From assembly GCA_017643165.1 (NCBI GenBank), contig JAEPNY010000002.1, positions 872,979 to 936,978 on the forward strand: 64,000 bases of DNA. Direction: 5' to 3'. Made by a program: the position numbers and the translations under genes. This document shows, one piece after another, positions 35,961 to 45,089 of the stretch. Under the pieces are notes generated by a model. That model was not told the DNA's origin. It did no database searches and was given only the letters and a program-made list of their open reading frames with translations. The DNA is from Psychroserpens sp. (GTDB lineage Bacteria; Bacteroidota; Bacteroidia; Flavobacteriales; Flavobacteriaceae). How positions within the stretch are numbered: the stretch's first letter is position 1; each line of letters begins with the position of its first letter.

Positions 35961-36500
35961 ATGAAAAAACTATTCTTTTTAATTTTGATGCTCTTTTTCA
36001 CTGCATCAATCTTAAATGCCCAAGATGACAAGGTTTTTGTAAAAGACTATTTAGAACGTCTCGAGAAGTCGAAAACATATTTGATACTCGTTGCAGAATC
36101 AATGCCTGAAGATCTCTATGAATTCAAAGCAACACCAGAATCAATGAGTTTCGCTGAACATCTAATGCATATCGCCTGGGCCATGGATTGGCACAGTCAA
36201 TCCTTAATGGGTGGACGCGACGCACGCGATTGGAATACAGATACGGAACTAAAGGTTGATAATAAATCGAAATTAGATATGATTTCAAAACTCAATGAAA
36301 CCTTCGAAAAAACGATCGAGTTTATATCTGATTTTGACACGAACAGACTGGATGAACGATTAGATTATTTTGGCGCGGATAGAACGAAACGTCAAATCTT
36401 AATGTTGCTTTCAGATCATATAACCCATCATCGTGGTCAGATGCTGGTATATCTACGATTAAATGGATTAAAGCCACCGCGTTATGTGTTATATCAATAA
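35961..36500 (+). CDS. Exported DinB-like protein
   Basis: 179 residues. A signal peptide (FTASILNAQ) precedes a four-helix DinB/YfiT-like bundle with metal-ligand histidines in FAEHLMHIAW and DHITHHRGQMLVYLR. DinB-fold proteins are often thiol-dependent transferases in the cytoplasm; an exported version suggests a different, periplasmic role. Confidence 0.8.
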   Translation: MKKLFFLILMLFFTASILNAQDDKVFVKDYLERLEKSKTYLILVAESMPEDLYEFKATPESMSFAEHLMHIAWAMDWHSQSLMGGRDARDWNTDTELKVDNKSKLDMISKLNETFEKTIEFISDFDTNRLDERLDYFGADRTKRQILMLLSDHITHHRGQMLVYLRLNGLKPPRYVLYQ

Positions 36501-36571
36501 TAGATATATTTTAGTGCATTCATCTGTTCGATGTATTTCGATGTATACAATTACCTATAAAAACTAAGATT

Positions 36572-37147
36572 TTGAATCCGATAGATAAATTTAAAAATTG
36601 GTATCAACAAGAAACTCAAAAAAGTATGTCACGCATACCATCTGCTTGCTGTCTTTCTACCATTGGAGAGGATAACTATCCAAATGCAAGATTTGTGTCC
36701 CTAAAAGCTATTAAGGATGAAAAATTCGTTGTGACAGGTCCTTTAACCTCTAGAAAGGGAACCGAAATAAGTGCGATACCCAAAGCTTCGCTCACATTTT
36801 GGTGGACAGAAACAGAACGACAAGTGCGTATACAAGGTGATTGCGCTATCATTGAAGATGAACTGGCCGACATGTATTTCGCTGAGCGTAATATAGAATC
36901 TAAAATCGTTAGTACAATTAGTGAGCAAGGTGAATTTGTAGACGACTATAAAGACTTTCAACACAAATTCGAAAACGAGAAAGTGAAATTGAAAGCAACT
37001 CAAATTCAAAGACCTTATAATTGGTCAGGAATTTATGTTATTCCCAATCGGATAGAATTTATGGAATTTAAACCCGATAGATTCCATTTCAGAGAATTGT
37101 ATACCTATGATAATGGTGTTTGGATTCATCATTTATTGCAACCTTAA
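36572..37147 (+). CDS. Pyridoxamine 5'-phosphate oxidase family flavoprotein
   Basis: 191 residues; the start is TTG 36572, which reads into NPIDKFKNWYQQ at the position where family members begin. RFVSLKAIKDEKFVVTGPLTSRKG and ASLTFWWTETERQVRIQG are the FMN-binding blocks of PNPOx. The C-terminal part (IEFMEFKPDRFHFRELYTYDNG) departs from the RLHDR element of true PdxH, so vitamin B6 oxidase activity is likely but not certain. Confidence 0.75.
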   Translation: MNPIDKFKNWYQQETQKSMSRIPSACCLSTIGEDNYPNARFVSLKAIKDEKFVVTGPLTSRKGTEISAIPKASLTFWWTETERQVRIQGDCAIIEDELADMYFAERNIESKIVSTISEQGEFVDDYKDFQHKFENEKVKLKATQIQRPYNWSGIYVIPNRIEFMEFKPDRFHFRELYTYDNGVWIHHLLQP

Positions 37148-37325
37148 ATATCAACTCCTAACAAGCTCATAACATCTGGTATGAGGCATATTTTATTTGA
37201 GAAAATATTCTTACATTTAGACGTCTAATCGCAGTACGCTTTTATACCATAGATGCCATACCTATCACTAATTCTGATGGTTAATAGTTTCTTTATTAGA
37301 CAACCCAAAAAATTGTCAAAATCAT

Positions 37326-38018
37326 ATGAAAAAGCCTTTAGTCTTATTATTTCTTGTATGTTTATTTGTTAACGGTGTACAAGCGCAATTTGGAAGTCGC
37401 GCATTACGAGATGAACAATCCAAAAAATCCTTTGTAAAGCTCCTCTATCGCGGAATGAATGACAGTATTGTAACTGGTTATGGCTTCCCTGATCCTACAG
37501 GCACTAAAACTATTGTGTATTCTAAAAAACGCCCTACTGAAGCAACCACAAAAGATTGGGAGACCGTAAAAGTAAACTACGCCGAGTTTTATTATAATAA
37601 ACTTGCGATGCTTACCAGCGACGTTTATGATGTTAAATATCGTGAGGATAAAGAATTTCTAACAGATACACTTAGAGTCTACAATTTACGAGGTAAAGGT
37701 GGTGGTATTGCCAATGGTTTGGAAGCACTTATTTATGAAAATGAAAATGTACGTGTTTTTGAATCTATCGAATGGGAAGGGTTTAATGTTTATGCAGAGC
37801 TGGCTATTATTCAAATTAAGAGTGATGACACAACTAATGGTGTCGTCGGATCTTTAATTTATAGTAAGCCTAAGGTTTTTAAACGAACAGCAAAACGGGC
37901 TTTTAAAGGCTGTACAGAACTACTGCAAAATATTAATGATGGTGCTTATTTTCCAAAATCTAAAAAGCACATAAAGCAACTTGCCGATGATTATGAATCC
38001 TTATGTCTAAAGAGTTAA
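37326..38018 (+). CDS. Hypothetical secreted protein
   Basis: 230 residues with a signal peptide (FVNGVQAQF). The mature domain is mixed alpha/beta without recognised motifs; a late RAFKGCTELLQNINDG helix is notable. A 178-bp gap precedes it with nothing recognisable. Confidence 0.55.
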   Translation: MKKPLVLLFLVCLFVNGVQAQFGSRALRDEQSKKSFVKLLYRGMNDSIVTGYGFPDPTGTKTIVYSKKRPTEATTKDWETVKVNYAEFYYNKLAMLTSDVYDVKYREDKEFLTDTLRVYNLRGKGGGIANGLEALIYENENVRVFESIEWEGFNVYAELAIIQIKSDDTTNGVVGSLIYSKPKVFKRTAKRAFKGCTELLQNINDGAYFPKSKKHIKQLADDYESLCLKS

Positions 38019-38057
38019 ATCGATGCAGCATCCTACTAATAATTATTAATACTGTTA

Positions 38058-38633
38058 ATGTCTATGGAAGATCAAAACAATCAGTTTCAAGAGTTTGAAG
38101 ACGACGTACAATATGTCAAATTTTGGCCAAGAACAGGTGCCTATATTCTCGATGGTATCTTAATAGGAATTTTTAGTGCTTCGCTTAATTTTTTGAATAT
38201 TATGAACTTCAAAAGTTTTACGTTTTACTTCGTAATTCTTTTTATCGGAGCCATGTATAAACCCTATCTTGAATACAAGTATGGTGCAACCTTAGGTAAA
38301 ATGATGTTAAAAATGCGTGTGACAGACTATAACCATCTTCCAATTTCATTTAACAGATCTTTACTCAGAAGCAGTCTTTTAATAGGTCCATCACTACTCT
38401 ACATTCCTATATATTACTTTGCTTTTAATAATCCTGAAATAGAGAATGTGGACGGGTTTTTACAATTCAGTGTTTTCCTATCGCAAGAATATCCAGCTCA
38501 AGGATTGATTGCAGTATTAGTATATATTATTTTAATCGTTGAAATCGTGGTTTTGTTGACCGATTCAACAAAGACACAAAGAGCTTTACATGACCAGATC
38601 GCGAAAACCTATGTGATCTATGATCGTAGATAA
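38058..38633 (+). CDS. RDD family membrane protein
   Basis: 191 residues with four transmembrane helices. FWPRTGAYILDGILIGIFSA carries the Arg and Asp of the RDD signature, and KYGATLGKMMLKMRVTDYN is the family's second conserved block. RDD proteins are implicated in ion transport in some bacteria. It is first in a closely spaced run of four to five genes to 40654. Confidence 0.85.
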   Translation: MSMEDQNNQFQEFEDDVQYVKFWPRTGAYILDGILIGIFSASLNFLNIMNFKSFTFYFVILFIGAMYKPYLEYKYGATLGKMMLKMRVTDYNHLPISFNRSLLRSSLLIGPSLLYIPIYYFAFNNPEIENVDGFLQFSVFLSQEYPAQGLIAVLVYIILIVEIVVLLTDSTKTQRALHDQIAKTYVIYDRR

Positions 38634-38653
38634 TAAAAACCCTATCAAGAACT

Positions 38654-39385
38654 ATGATGAAAACACGCTTAATATGTAGTTTACTATGCTTATGCTCTGG
38701 TTTATTTGCAAGGACACAAAGCGTACCGAATGATACAATCATCAAAAAAGATGGCACCAAGATTATTGACAGTTTTAAAACATTAAGAGCTTTCAAAGGT
38801 TACCTAATTACCAGTGAGTATGAGCTTAGTATGGAACGTATAGAAAGTGTCAAAGAAGAAGATCTTGAAAAGATTGCTATCCCTCTCAAAGATATCGATA
38901 AGGTGATAGGACATAGTATTTACGAAAAGAAACGTAAAGCCTTAAATGATGATGACGTGATCTGGGAATCAGAAGCACATCCAAATAAAAAAATGGTTTG
39001 GGTTTACTCACGATTGGAACGAAAAAGTGTAGTGTTACCCAATAACAAAATCGTTCTAATGCAAGTATTAGTTGAAGGACCTTGTGAATTATATATTGAC
39101 TATTCTTTAGAAGATACTGGGTATGGACTGAGTATTAACTCGTTTGATAATTTCATGTTTCAAGATACTGGAAATGTGATTTTGAATACGAATTATTATG
39201 TATACCGAGAACTAAGAGAACGTAAGAGCACTGTCTTTGAAGGTTCGGGTGAGTTTATTAAAACCAAAAAAATTGATTACTTCGATAACTGTCCGGAGGC
39301 CAAAGCCTTTATTGACGAACGAAAAGAATTATCTAAAGCTGAAGTTATCGAACTAGTTGAACTATATAATGACTATTGTAAATAA
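38654..39385 (+). CDS. Hypothetical exported protein
   Basis: 243 residues. The signal peptide (CLCSGLFARTQ) could be Sec type I. The body is beta-rich with KKDGTKI and VVLPNNKIVLMQVLVEG strands, and the C-terminus ends in an acidic helix. Unrecognised. It sits 20 bp after the RDD gene and 8 bp before the next gene. Confidence 0.55.
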   Translation: MMKTRLICSLLCLCSGLFARTQSVPNDTIIKKDGTKIIDSFKTLRAFKGYLITSEYELSMERIESVKEEDLEKIAIPLKDIDKVIGHSIYEKKRKALNDDDVIWESEAHPNKKMVWVYSRLERKSVVLPNNKIVLMQVLVEGPCELYIDYSLEDTGYGLSINSFDNFMFQDTGNVILNTNYYVYRELRERKSTVFEGSGEFIKTKKIDYFDNCPEAKAFIDERKELSKAEVIELVELYNDYCK

Positions 39386-39393
39386 TACATATT

Positions 39394-40026
39394 ATGAATT
39401 TTTTAAAAAAACTATTCGGAGGATCTAATAACGATAAACATAAAGCAGATAAACCATCACAACCTGAACCAAATACCAACGATTCTGAAAAAGTAGGATT
39501 AAGTGGTATTGGGACCGAAGAGTATTTCGAAAAACGCTATACTGAAGATACTATTGATGAATCAATTCTTGAAGGAACTTTGAAAATGATTGAAGGCTAC
39601 TTTCCAGCAAATAAAATAGAACCTGAAATCAAAAGCCCTATCAATCATCCTAAAAATCTAGACCAAACCATCGATGATGGATTTGGATTTGTACTCTATT
39701 GTAAAGCGATGAATATGGATGAGAATTATGCGGTAGGCCTTTTAGCTATGGCGTTTAATGATTTTATGATCAAAACTCATGGATTCAAACTTTATTTAGA
39801 TTCTGAACCTGAGTATCCTTTACGTGCAATGACCCTTAAGTATGATAATCAAGGCGCAATGTTGTCCTTATATCCTATTGAATACACTGCAAAAGTGATA
39901 AATTATGAAGCCAATTTTAATGACCTATACGAAAAAATAAAAACCAATCTCGAACATATGCCTACTAGCGATGATATCCTTGATAAGCTTATGGGGAAAA
40001 CAAATGACAGCGACAAAGATGTATAA
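39394..40026 (+). CDS. Cytoplasmic hypothetical protein, possible DUF3806-like
   Basis: 210 residues. The N-terminal 35 residues are charged and low-complexity. The core DDGFGFVLYCKAMNM, then FYLDSEPEYPLRAM and LSLYPIEYTAKVINY, has the rhythm of DUF3806-type domains, a weak resemblance only. Its 3' end overlaps the next gene's start by 8 bp. Confidence 0.5.
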   Translation: MNFLKKLFGGSNNDKHKADKPSQPEPNTNDSEKVGLSGIGTEEYFEKRYTEDTIDESILEGTLKMIEGYFPANKIEPEIKSPINHPKNLDQTIDDGFGFVLYCKAMNMDENYAVGLLAMAFNDFMIKTHGFKLYLDSEPEYPLRAMTLKYDNQGAMLSLYPIEYTAKVINYEANFNDLYEKIKTNLEHMPTSDDILDKLMGKTNDSDKDV

Positions 40027-40654
40027 TAAGAAAAATAGCCTGTACGATCTGCAAAAACTTGTATTTCTCCTCGTTTTACTTATGCTATCGAGTTGTAATT
40101 CCAATCAAAAAGAAGGCTCCAATACGATAGACAAAAGCAATCTTCATCATGTTGACTTCCTCGAAATGAAGGTATTCTTACCTGATAATTATAAGAAGTC
40201 AAGTTTTGAAGCCTATACGGAGATCATTAAGAATGAGACCGATCTTGATACCTTAACCAATTATGAACTGCAGAGGTTGAATAATCTCAAACAAATGGAC
40301 GAAGGTCATGAATTATTTATTCATGATGGTGATTACTTGAATACAATTACCTTCCAGAGCAGTCCATATTTTGAGTTCGATAAATCTGCTGTGTCTTTTT
40401 ATGTGAACCAATTAGAAACCATGAATTTCGTAGAACCTCGAAGTCGCGGTATCGAGTTTGATAGACTCGAAAGTAAATTTCTAAAGTATGGGAACTCCAA
40501 AATCATAAAAGTTAAGTATCTACAAAGTTTTGGTGATAAAAAGCGTTATTTAACACAGTACATCATTACCTATAAATTAAAAACCTTCGGAATAACAATT
40601 ACCAACTTGGATGGCGATGACCATAAAGTCATTCTAAGTAATTTCAAAAGCTAA
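40019..40654 (+). CDS. Hypothetical lipoprotein
   Basis: 211 residues from ATG 40019, which overlaps the previous gene's stop by 8 bp. An ATG at 40004 and one at 39971 are possible but give longer, less typical leaders. Lipobox LLMLSSCNSN. The C-terminal domain is beta-rich. Not recognised; co-transcribed with its upstream neighbour. Confidence 0.5.
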   Translation: MYNKKNSLYDLQKLVFLLVLLMLSSCNSNQKEGSNTIDKSNLHHVDFLEMKVFLPDNYKKSSFEAYTEIIKNETDLDTLTNYELQRLNNLKQMDEGHELFIHDGDYLNTITFQSSPYFEFDKSAVSFYVNQLETMNFVEPRSRGIEFDRLESKFLKYGNSKIIKVKYLQSFGDKKRYLTQYIITYKLKTFGITITNLDGDDHKVILSNFKS

Positions 40655-40712
40655 TTCGTAAAGCATGATTACTTCTACATTATTAATTTCGAAAAAGTGA
40701 TTTCCAACACCG

Positions 40713-41078
40713 ATGAATAGATTAGTATTGTACCTATTAAGTATTGTGATCAGTTATGTGTTATTCGTCGTCATTGGGACCTTATTAATGTTTGCCCAAA
40801 TTGGTGTTTTAGGAAAAGGACTAATCGTGATATTAATTGGTGGTTTAATTTATTCACCGCTTTTTATTTTAAGCAACTTGACACAATTCCTATTGCTAAA
40901 ATATCCCAAACACGTGAAAGTTGCATTCTTTTTACCCGTCGTGATTGTTTGGCTAATAGTATCCTTTGCTGTTTTAACGAATAACATGGATGATTTTTTA
41001 TGGAAAGTTATGGTTCCTTCACAAGTAATCGTAAGTTTGATAGGATATAAATTATATAAGTCTAATAAAGTGAATTAA
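40713..41078 (+). CDS. Small multi-pass membrane protein
   Basis: 121 residues with four predicted transmembrane helices (about 4-28, 35-58, 69-88 and 95-113) and short loops. No family recognised. It lies 35 bp before the Crp/Fnr-type regulator gene, in the same direction. Confidence 0.55.
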   Translation: MNRLVLYLLSIVISYVLFVVIGTLLMFAQIGVLGKGLIVILIGGLIYSPLFILSNLTQFLLLKYPKHVKVAFFLPVVIVWLIVSFAVLTNNMDDFLWKVMVPSQVIVSLIGYKLYKSNKVN

Positions 41079-41113
41079 AGTTGGCTCATTTTGCTGAAAA
41101 CTTCGTCAGAACC

Positions 41114-41677
41114 ATGCAAAACCTTTTGAATTACATAGCCGAACGAACATTTTGCTCACCTGAACTGAACAAAGCAATAGAAACATCATTCGAATTGGTT
41201 GAATTCAATAAAAATGACCACGTGTTAACTGAAGGATTATTGGCGCATCATCTCTATTTTATAGACAAAGGTATGCTTCATAATTATCACAATAATGATG
41301 GAAAAAAAGTGAGCTCTTGGTTTTACTATGAAAATCAATTCGTAACAGCTTGGTCGAGCTTTTACACACGAAAACCGAGTTTTGAAACCATAGAATGTCT
41401 TGAAGATTGTAGACTTTATCGAATTAGCTATACGGATTATCAAAAACTAATAGTTGATTATCCAGCATTTGGCAACTTTGCACGTACGCTAGCAGAAGAA
41501 ATATTGGCTATCATAGACGAATTTTCTAAAAACTGGGCTTTCTTATCAGCTAAAGAAAAATACGTACTTCTAAATACCTATTTCCCTAAAATTGAATTAC
41601 GAGTAAAACTGGGATTAATAGCATCATTCCTCGGAATTTCACAAGAAACCTTAAGCCGAATTAGAGCAGAAAAGTAA
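41114..41677 (+). CDS. Crp/Fnr-family transcriptional regulator
   Basis: 187 residues from ATG 41114; a TTG at 41081 would add 11 poorly supported residues. A cyclic-nucleotide-binding-like beta barrel (about 15-125) with HHLYFIDKGMLHNYHNNDGKKVSSWFYYENQF and a C-terminal helix-turn-helix ending in GLIASFLGISQETLSRIRAEK are clear. No iron-sulfur cysteines of FNR are present. It probably regulates its own surroundings; ligand unknown. Confidence 0.85.
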   Translation: MQNLLNYIAERTFCSPELNKAIETSFELVEFNKNDHVLTEGLLAHHLYFIDKGMLHNYHNNDGKKVSSWFYYENQFVTAWSSFYTRKPSFETIECLEDCRLYRISYTDYQKLIVDYPAFGNFARTLAEEILAIIDEFSKNWAFLSAKEKYVLLNTYFPKIELRVKLGLIASFLGISQETLSRIRAEK

Positions 41678-41748
41678 TTTTTTGACTTAAGTCAAAAAAA
41701 AGCCCCTTGCTCCTAGTTAGATTTGTTTCATATTTAACCGCAATAGTT

Positions 41749-42255
41749 ATGAGCAATATAAAGTTACTAAGCATTAGTGCACTAATTATTATAGTTCTGG
41801 CTGGTATTCCACATATTTTGAGAAGCAATACTAGTGATAATGGCATCCTTATAATCGAAGATGAAATATCAGAATATATCGATTCTAAGAGTAAGTCCAC
41901 CAAGTATGATAATAACATTTCAAGCGATAAAAAGGATACACATCCCTTATTGGGCAGATGGAAAGTAGATTTTGAAGAGGAAGGGTCTGTGATCTATGAA
42001 CTCAAAATTGAAAATGAAGAACTCATCGGTTATTCTATTGCCTTATTTGATGTTAATGGCGCATCAATTCCTGATCAAACTAAAGTATTCAAATTGAAAT
42101 CCTTTAAAAATAATCTAGGAAAAGGACTGTACTTCATGGAATATGAGGGCGAAAACTACGAAGTCCCATGTCAACTAAAACTCGAAGACGGCATCCTTTA
42201 TGTGTCTTATGATTATTATGGTTATAAAAATATCGAACGATGGGAGCTACAATAG
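41749..42255 (+). CDS. Hypothetical exported protein
   Basis: 168 residues from ATG 41749. A hydrophobic N-terminus (ISALIIIVLAGIP) leads to a soluble domain beginning HPLLGRWKVDFEEEGSVIYELKI, a small lipocalin-like or DUF-type binding fold often seen in Bacteroidota. Function unknown. It overlaps the next gene by 16 bp, so translation is probably coupled. Confidence 0.55.
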   Translation: MSNIKLLSISALIIIVLAGIPHILRSNTSDNGILIIEDEISEYIDSKSKSTKYDNNISSDKKDTHPLLGRWKVDFEEEGSVIYELKIENEELIGYSIALFDVNGASIPDQTKVFKLKSFKNNLGKGLYFMEYEGENYEVPCQLKLEDGILYVSYDYYGYKNIERWELQ

Positions 42256-42512
42256 AAAAGAAATCAGCAAACAAGACTAAAGACTGGATAAAATTTTTAG
42301 TCGTGATGATCGTATTTATGGCAGGCATGATTGTACTGACTATAAACGGTGTTCACAATCCATGGTTTTGGCTATTATATGCTGCTGTATGGTGGTATAC
42401 AGAAGCCGTAATTGCGAAAAACATCCATCTACATTGGTCGGTATGGGTAGTTATTATTGGATTACTAACCGTTCTAGATCTTTGGTTAATTCAACTCTTA
42501 TCTAATTCCTAA
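42240..42512 (+). CDS. Small membrane protein with 2TM-type domain
   Basis: 90 residues with two to three transmembrane helices (about 17-38, 42-60 and 67-86). The start overlaps the upstream gene by 16 bp. HNPWFWLLYAAVWWYTEAV suggests the 2TM domain family of Bacteroidota. It precedes the sterol desaturase-like gene by 3 bp, which hints at a shared membrane role. Confidence 0.6.
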   Translation: MGATIEKKSANKTKDWIKFLVVMIVFMAGMIVLTINGVHNPWFWLLYAAVWWYTEAVIAKNIHLHWSVWVVIIGLLTVLDLWLIQLLSNS

Positions 42513-42515
42513 ATC

Positions 42516-43394
42516 ATGATTGAAATATTAAATAAAGAACTGCATTGGATCGATGTTGAATATTGGTTTTCTATATTAAATGATTGGAGTCTCATATATC
42601 TTATCATTCCATTTTTCATAATCGAATTGATTCGATATAAAATTCAAAATAGATTATCAAAGGATATCATATTTGATTCAGTTGCGAATATTATTACACT
42701 CGGTGGATTTGTTCTAATTGAATATATTATTGGAATTCTCTTCGCTACCAAACTATACTTTTGGGTTTACTATAATTTTAGCCTTCCACACTTACCGCTC
42801 AATTGGATAACTATTATTTGCTGCGTGCTGCTAGCAGATTTTGCCTATTACTGGGACCACAGAATGATGCATCGTATTGGCATTGGCTGGGCAACGCATA
42901 CTGTTCATCATAGCTCACCTCATTTTAATATGTCGGTAGCTTATAGGTTCGGTCCGCTGGATGCTGTCTTTCCATTACTGTTCTCAATTCCAATAGTTAT
43001 GTTGGGTTTCGATCCTATTTTGGTATTACTTTCTGAAGTCTTTGTACAGGTATTCCAAACCTTACTGCATACTGAGATTATCAAAAAACTTCCGAAACCA
43101 ATAGAATATTTATTTAACACGCCATCTCACCATCGTGTTCATCATGGGTCTAACCGACAGTACTGGGATAAAAATTATGCAGGAATTTTAATCATTTGGG
43201 ATCGATTACTTGGTACCTTTGAACCTGAAGTGGAAACCGTTCGTTATGGTATTGACAAACCTATTAATTCAAATAATCCTATAGTTGTGTTTTTTCATGG
43301 CTTGAAACGACTTGGACATAAGGTTATAAATACAAAAGGAATCGGTAATAAGTTTTTATGTCTTATTAAACCTCCCGGATGGGAACCGAAATAA
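42516..43394 (+). CDS. Sterol desaturase / fatty acid hydroxylase family protein
   Basis: 292 residues with several transmembrane helices and the three histidine clusters that bind the di-iron site: DHRMMH, HTVHHSS and HRVHHGSN. The family introduces hydroxyls or double bonds into membrane lipids or carotenoids. Substrate unknown. It lies at the end of a compact run from 41749 and 5 bp before the VOC protein gene. Confidence 0.85.
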   Translation: MIEILNKELHWIDVEYWFSILNDWSLIYLIIPFFIIELIRYKIQNRLSKDIIFDSVANIITLGGFVLIEYIIGILFATKLYFWVYYNFSLPHLPLNWITIICCVLLADFAYYWDHRMMHRIGIGWATHTVHHSSPHFNMSVAYRFGPLDAVFPLLFSIPIVMLGFDPILVLLSEVFVQVFQTLLHTEIIKKLPKPIEYLFNTPSHHRVHHGSNRQYWDKNYAGILIIWDRLLGTFEPEVETVRYGIDKPINSNNPIVVFFHGLKRLGHKVINTKGIGNKFLCLIKPPGWEPK

Positions 43395-43399
43395 TTACT

Positions 43400-44116
43400 A
43401 TGGCAACAAATCAGATCATATTTTCCGATTTATCGACCTACTCACCTAGCAAATCCATAAGGTTTTATGAAACCATTTTTGGATGGAAGTTCTACAGCGA
43501 TAACAATTACTATTTAGCCTATAATGGTGACACGCCTGTTGTTGGGTTATATGAAACGCCAGAAAAGTTCAAACAAATGAGAATGCCGCATTTCTGGATG
43601 ACTTATATACAGGTAAATAATCTTCAGCAAACTGTAGAAAACGCGCGTCAATTGGGTGGCATCATCGAAATGGAACAAATATTACCGAATTTCGGAAAGG
43701 TTGCACTTATTCGTGATCCTTTAGGCGCAGGCTTCACAGTATATGAAGGCGAACATCTACAATCCACCCGAACTAGTAACACAGAAAATACACTCATCTG
43801 GAATGAATTGCATGTTTCAGACGCATCCAAAGTAATTCCATTCTACGAAGGAATTTTTGATTGGAAATTTGAGCCTGAACAGAATAGAATTTATAAAATA
43901 TATAGCGGTGAAACGCATATTTCAGATTTGCTAGAAATCGATAACGACATCAAAGGCACCTATGAATATTGGGTTTCCGTTTTCGGCGTGAAAGAGCTTA
44001 CAACTTGTAAAGACAACATCATTGCCAATGGTGGGCATCTTATTAGTTCTGAAACCAACCGATATTTAATGACAGATAATTCAGAAGAAGCATTTTTCTA
44101 TATTCAATCGATTTAG
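43400..44116 (+). CDS. Two-domain VOC family (glyoxalase-like) protein
   Basis: 238 residues from ATG 43400; an ATG at 43379 overlaps the upstream gene. Two VOC repeats: SPSKSIRFYETIFGWKFYSD and DASKVIPFYEGIFDWKFEPE each open a beta-alpha-beta-beta-beta module, with GKVALIRDPLGAGFTVYE closing the first. This layout is shared with antibiotic-resistance and extradiol-related proteins; the activity is unknown. Confidence 0.8.
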   Translation: MATNQIIFSDLSTYSPSKSIRFYETIFGWKFYSDNNYYLAYNGDTPVVGLYETPEKFKQMRMPHFWMTYIQVNNLQQTVENARQLGGIIEMEQILPNFGKVALIRDPLGAGFTVYEGEHLQSTRTSNTENTLIWNELHVSDASKVIPFYEGIFDWKFEPEQNRIYKIYSGETHISDLLEIDNDIKGTYEYWVSVFGVKELTTCKDNIIANGGHLISSETNRYLMTDNSEEAFFYIQSI

Positions 44117-44163
44117 TTTATAGATTTCAAAAGTATAATTAAAGCAGTATACTCAAAACTATC

Positions 44164-44865
44164 TTACCCCAACCAACCATCACGATCCAAGCTGCGATAC
44201 TGTATTGCTTCAGAAATGTGATGACTCTCAATCTGTTCTGAAGCGTCTAGATCGGCAATTGTACGCGATACTTTTAAAATACGATCGTAGGCGCGCGCCG
44301 AAAGATTCAGCTGATCCATTGCTGTTTTCAATAAAGACATGCAGTCACCATCGAGTTTGCAATAGGTTCGAATTTGTTTTGTCGTCATCTGAGCATTGTA
44401 ATGTACCTTCTCATTCGATTCAAATCGTTTGGTTTGAACGTGTCGCGCTTTGGAAACCCGTTCACGAATAAGAATGGACGATTCTCCTCGACGTTCGTCA
44501 GATAGCTTTTCAAAAGGCACTGGTGTAACTTCAATATGAATGTCTATACGATCTAATAACGGACCCGAAACACGACTCAAATAGCGCTGCATTTCGGCTG
44601 GTGAAGACGTTACAGGCGCATTCGGATCGTTGAAATAACCACCAGGACTCGGATTCATACTCGCAACCAACATAAAGGACGACGGATAAGTAACCGTGAA
44701 TTTCGCTCTTGAAATGGTCACCTCTCGATCTTCTAATGGCTGTCGCATAACCTCCAATACTTCTCGCTTAAATTCAGGCAGTTCGTCTAGAAACAAGACA
44801 CCATTATGCGATAAAGAGATCTCACCAGGTTGCGGATAACTTCCTCCACCAACCAAGGCTACATT
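44164..44865 (-). pseudogene. comM: comM (yifB) 3' part, separated by the inserted element
   Basis: The frame continues upstream of the internal GTG at 44856 through codons N-V-A-L-V-GGGSYPQPGEISLSHNG, the standard continuation of ComM after HTIS. It holds Walker B (GVLFLDELPEF), the VMRQPLEDREVTISRAKFT block and the C-terminal Mg-chelatase region: 233 codons. ComM is a hexameric AAA+ branch-migration helicase used in natural transformation. Together with 279 codons at 60263-61099 it gives 512, the usual length of the family. Alone it lacks Walker A and should be inactive. Confidence 0.9.
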
Positions 44866-44880
44866 TGTTATAGTATTTAA
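44857..44880. repeat. Left junction (att) of the serine-recombinase element
   Basis: Read on the minus strand, ACTATAACAAATGTAGCC. The right part AATGTAGCC is comM; ACTATAACA is element DNA that resembles the comM sequence it replaces (ACCATCTCC). The crossover is placed at the shared AA, 44864-44865. Confidence 0.65.
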
Positions 44881-44898
44881 TGTGGAGGTTATAATTTT

Positions 44899-45024
44899 TT
44901 AAACCTTCAATGTTTTTTCATATACAATGGAAGCTAATATCGCCATATTAGTAATCAATATTATTATTCTTCCAATTATACTGTGAAACCACCAGATTTT
45001 TGGGTCATTTTTTTTATAATTCAC
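44899..45024 (-). CDS. Candidate 41-residue single-helix membrane protein
   Basis: A GTG at 45024 opens a frame reading VNYKKNDPKIWWFHSIIG, then one strongly hydrophobic helix, and ends YEKTLKV before TAA 44899. It lies 65 bp downstream of hamB on the same strand and 34 bp inside the element's end. It is short and rare in start codon, so it may be chance; the charged-helix-charged layout is the only support. Confidence 0.3.
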   Translation of the reverse strand: MNYKKNDPKIWWFHSIIGRIIILITNMAILASIVYEKTLKV

Positions 45025-45089
45025 AAAGCTCGTACTATTGAAATTACATATTTAAAGTATCAAGACATCTATTTAATAATTCTTGATCA

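Noticed and set aside
44164-44856. A short separate Mg-chelatase gene starting at the GTG at 44856
   Set aside because: The frame continues upstream into ComM residues N-V-A-L and matches the other half at 60263-61099; it is the 3' part of one interrupted gene.
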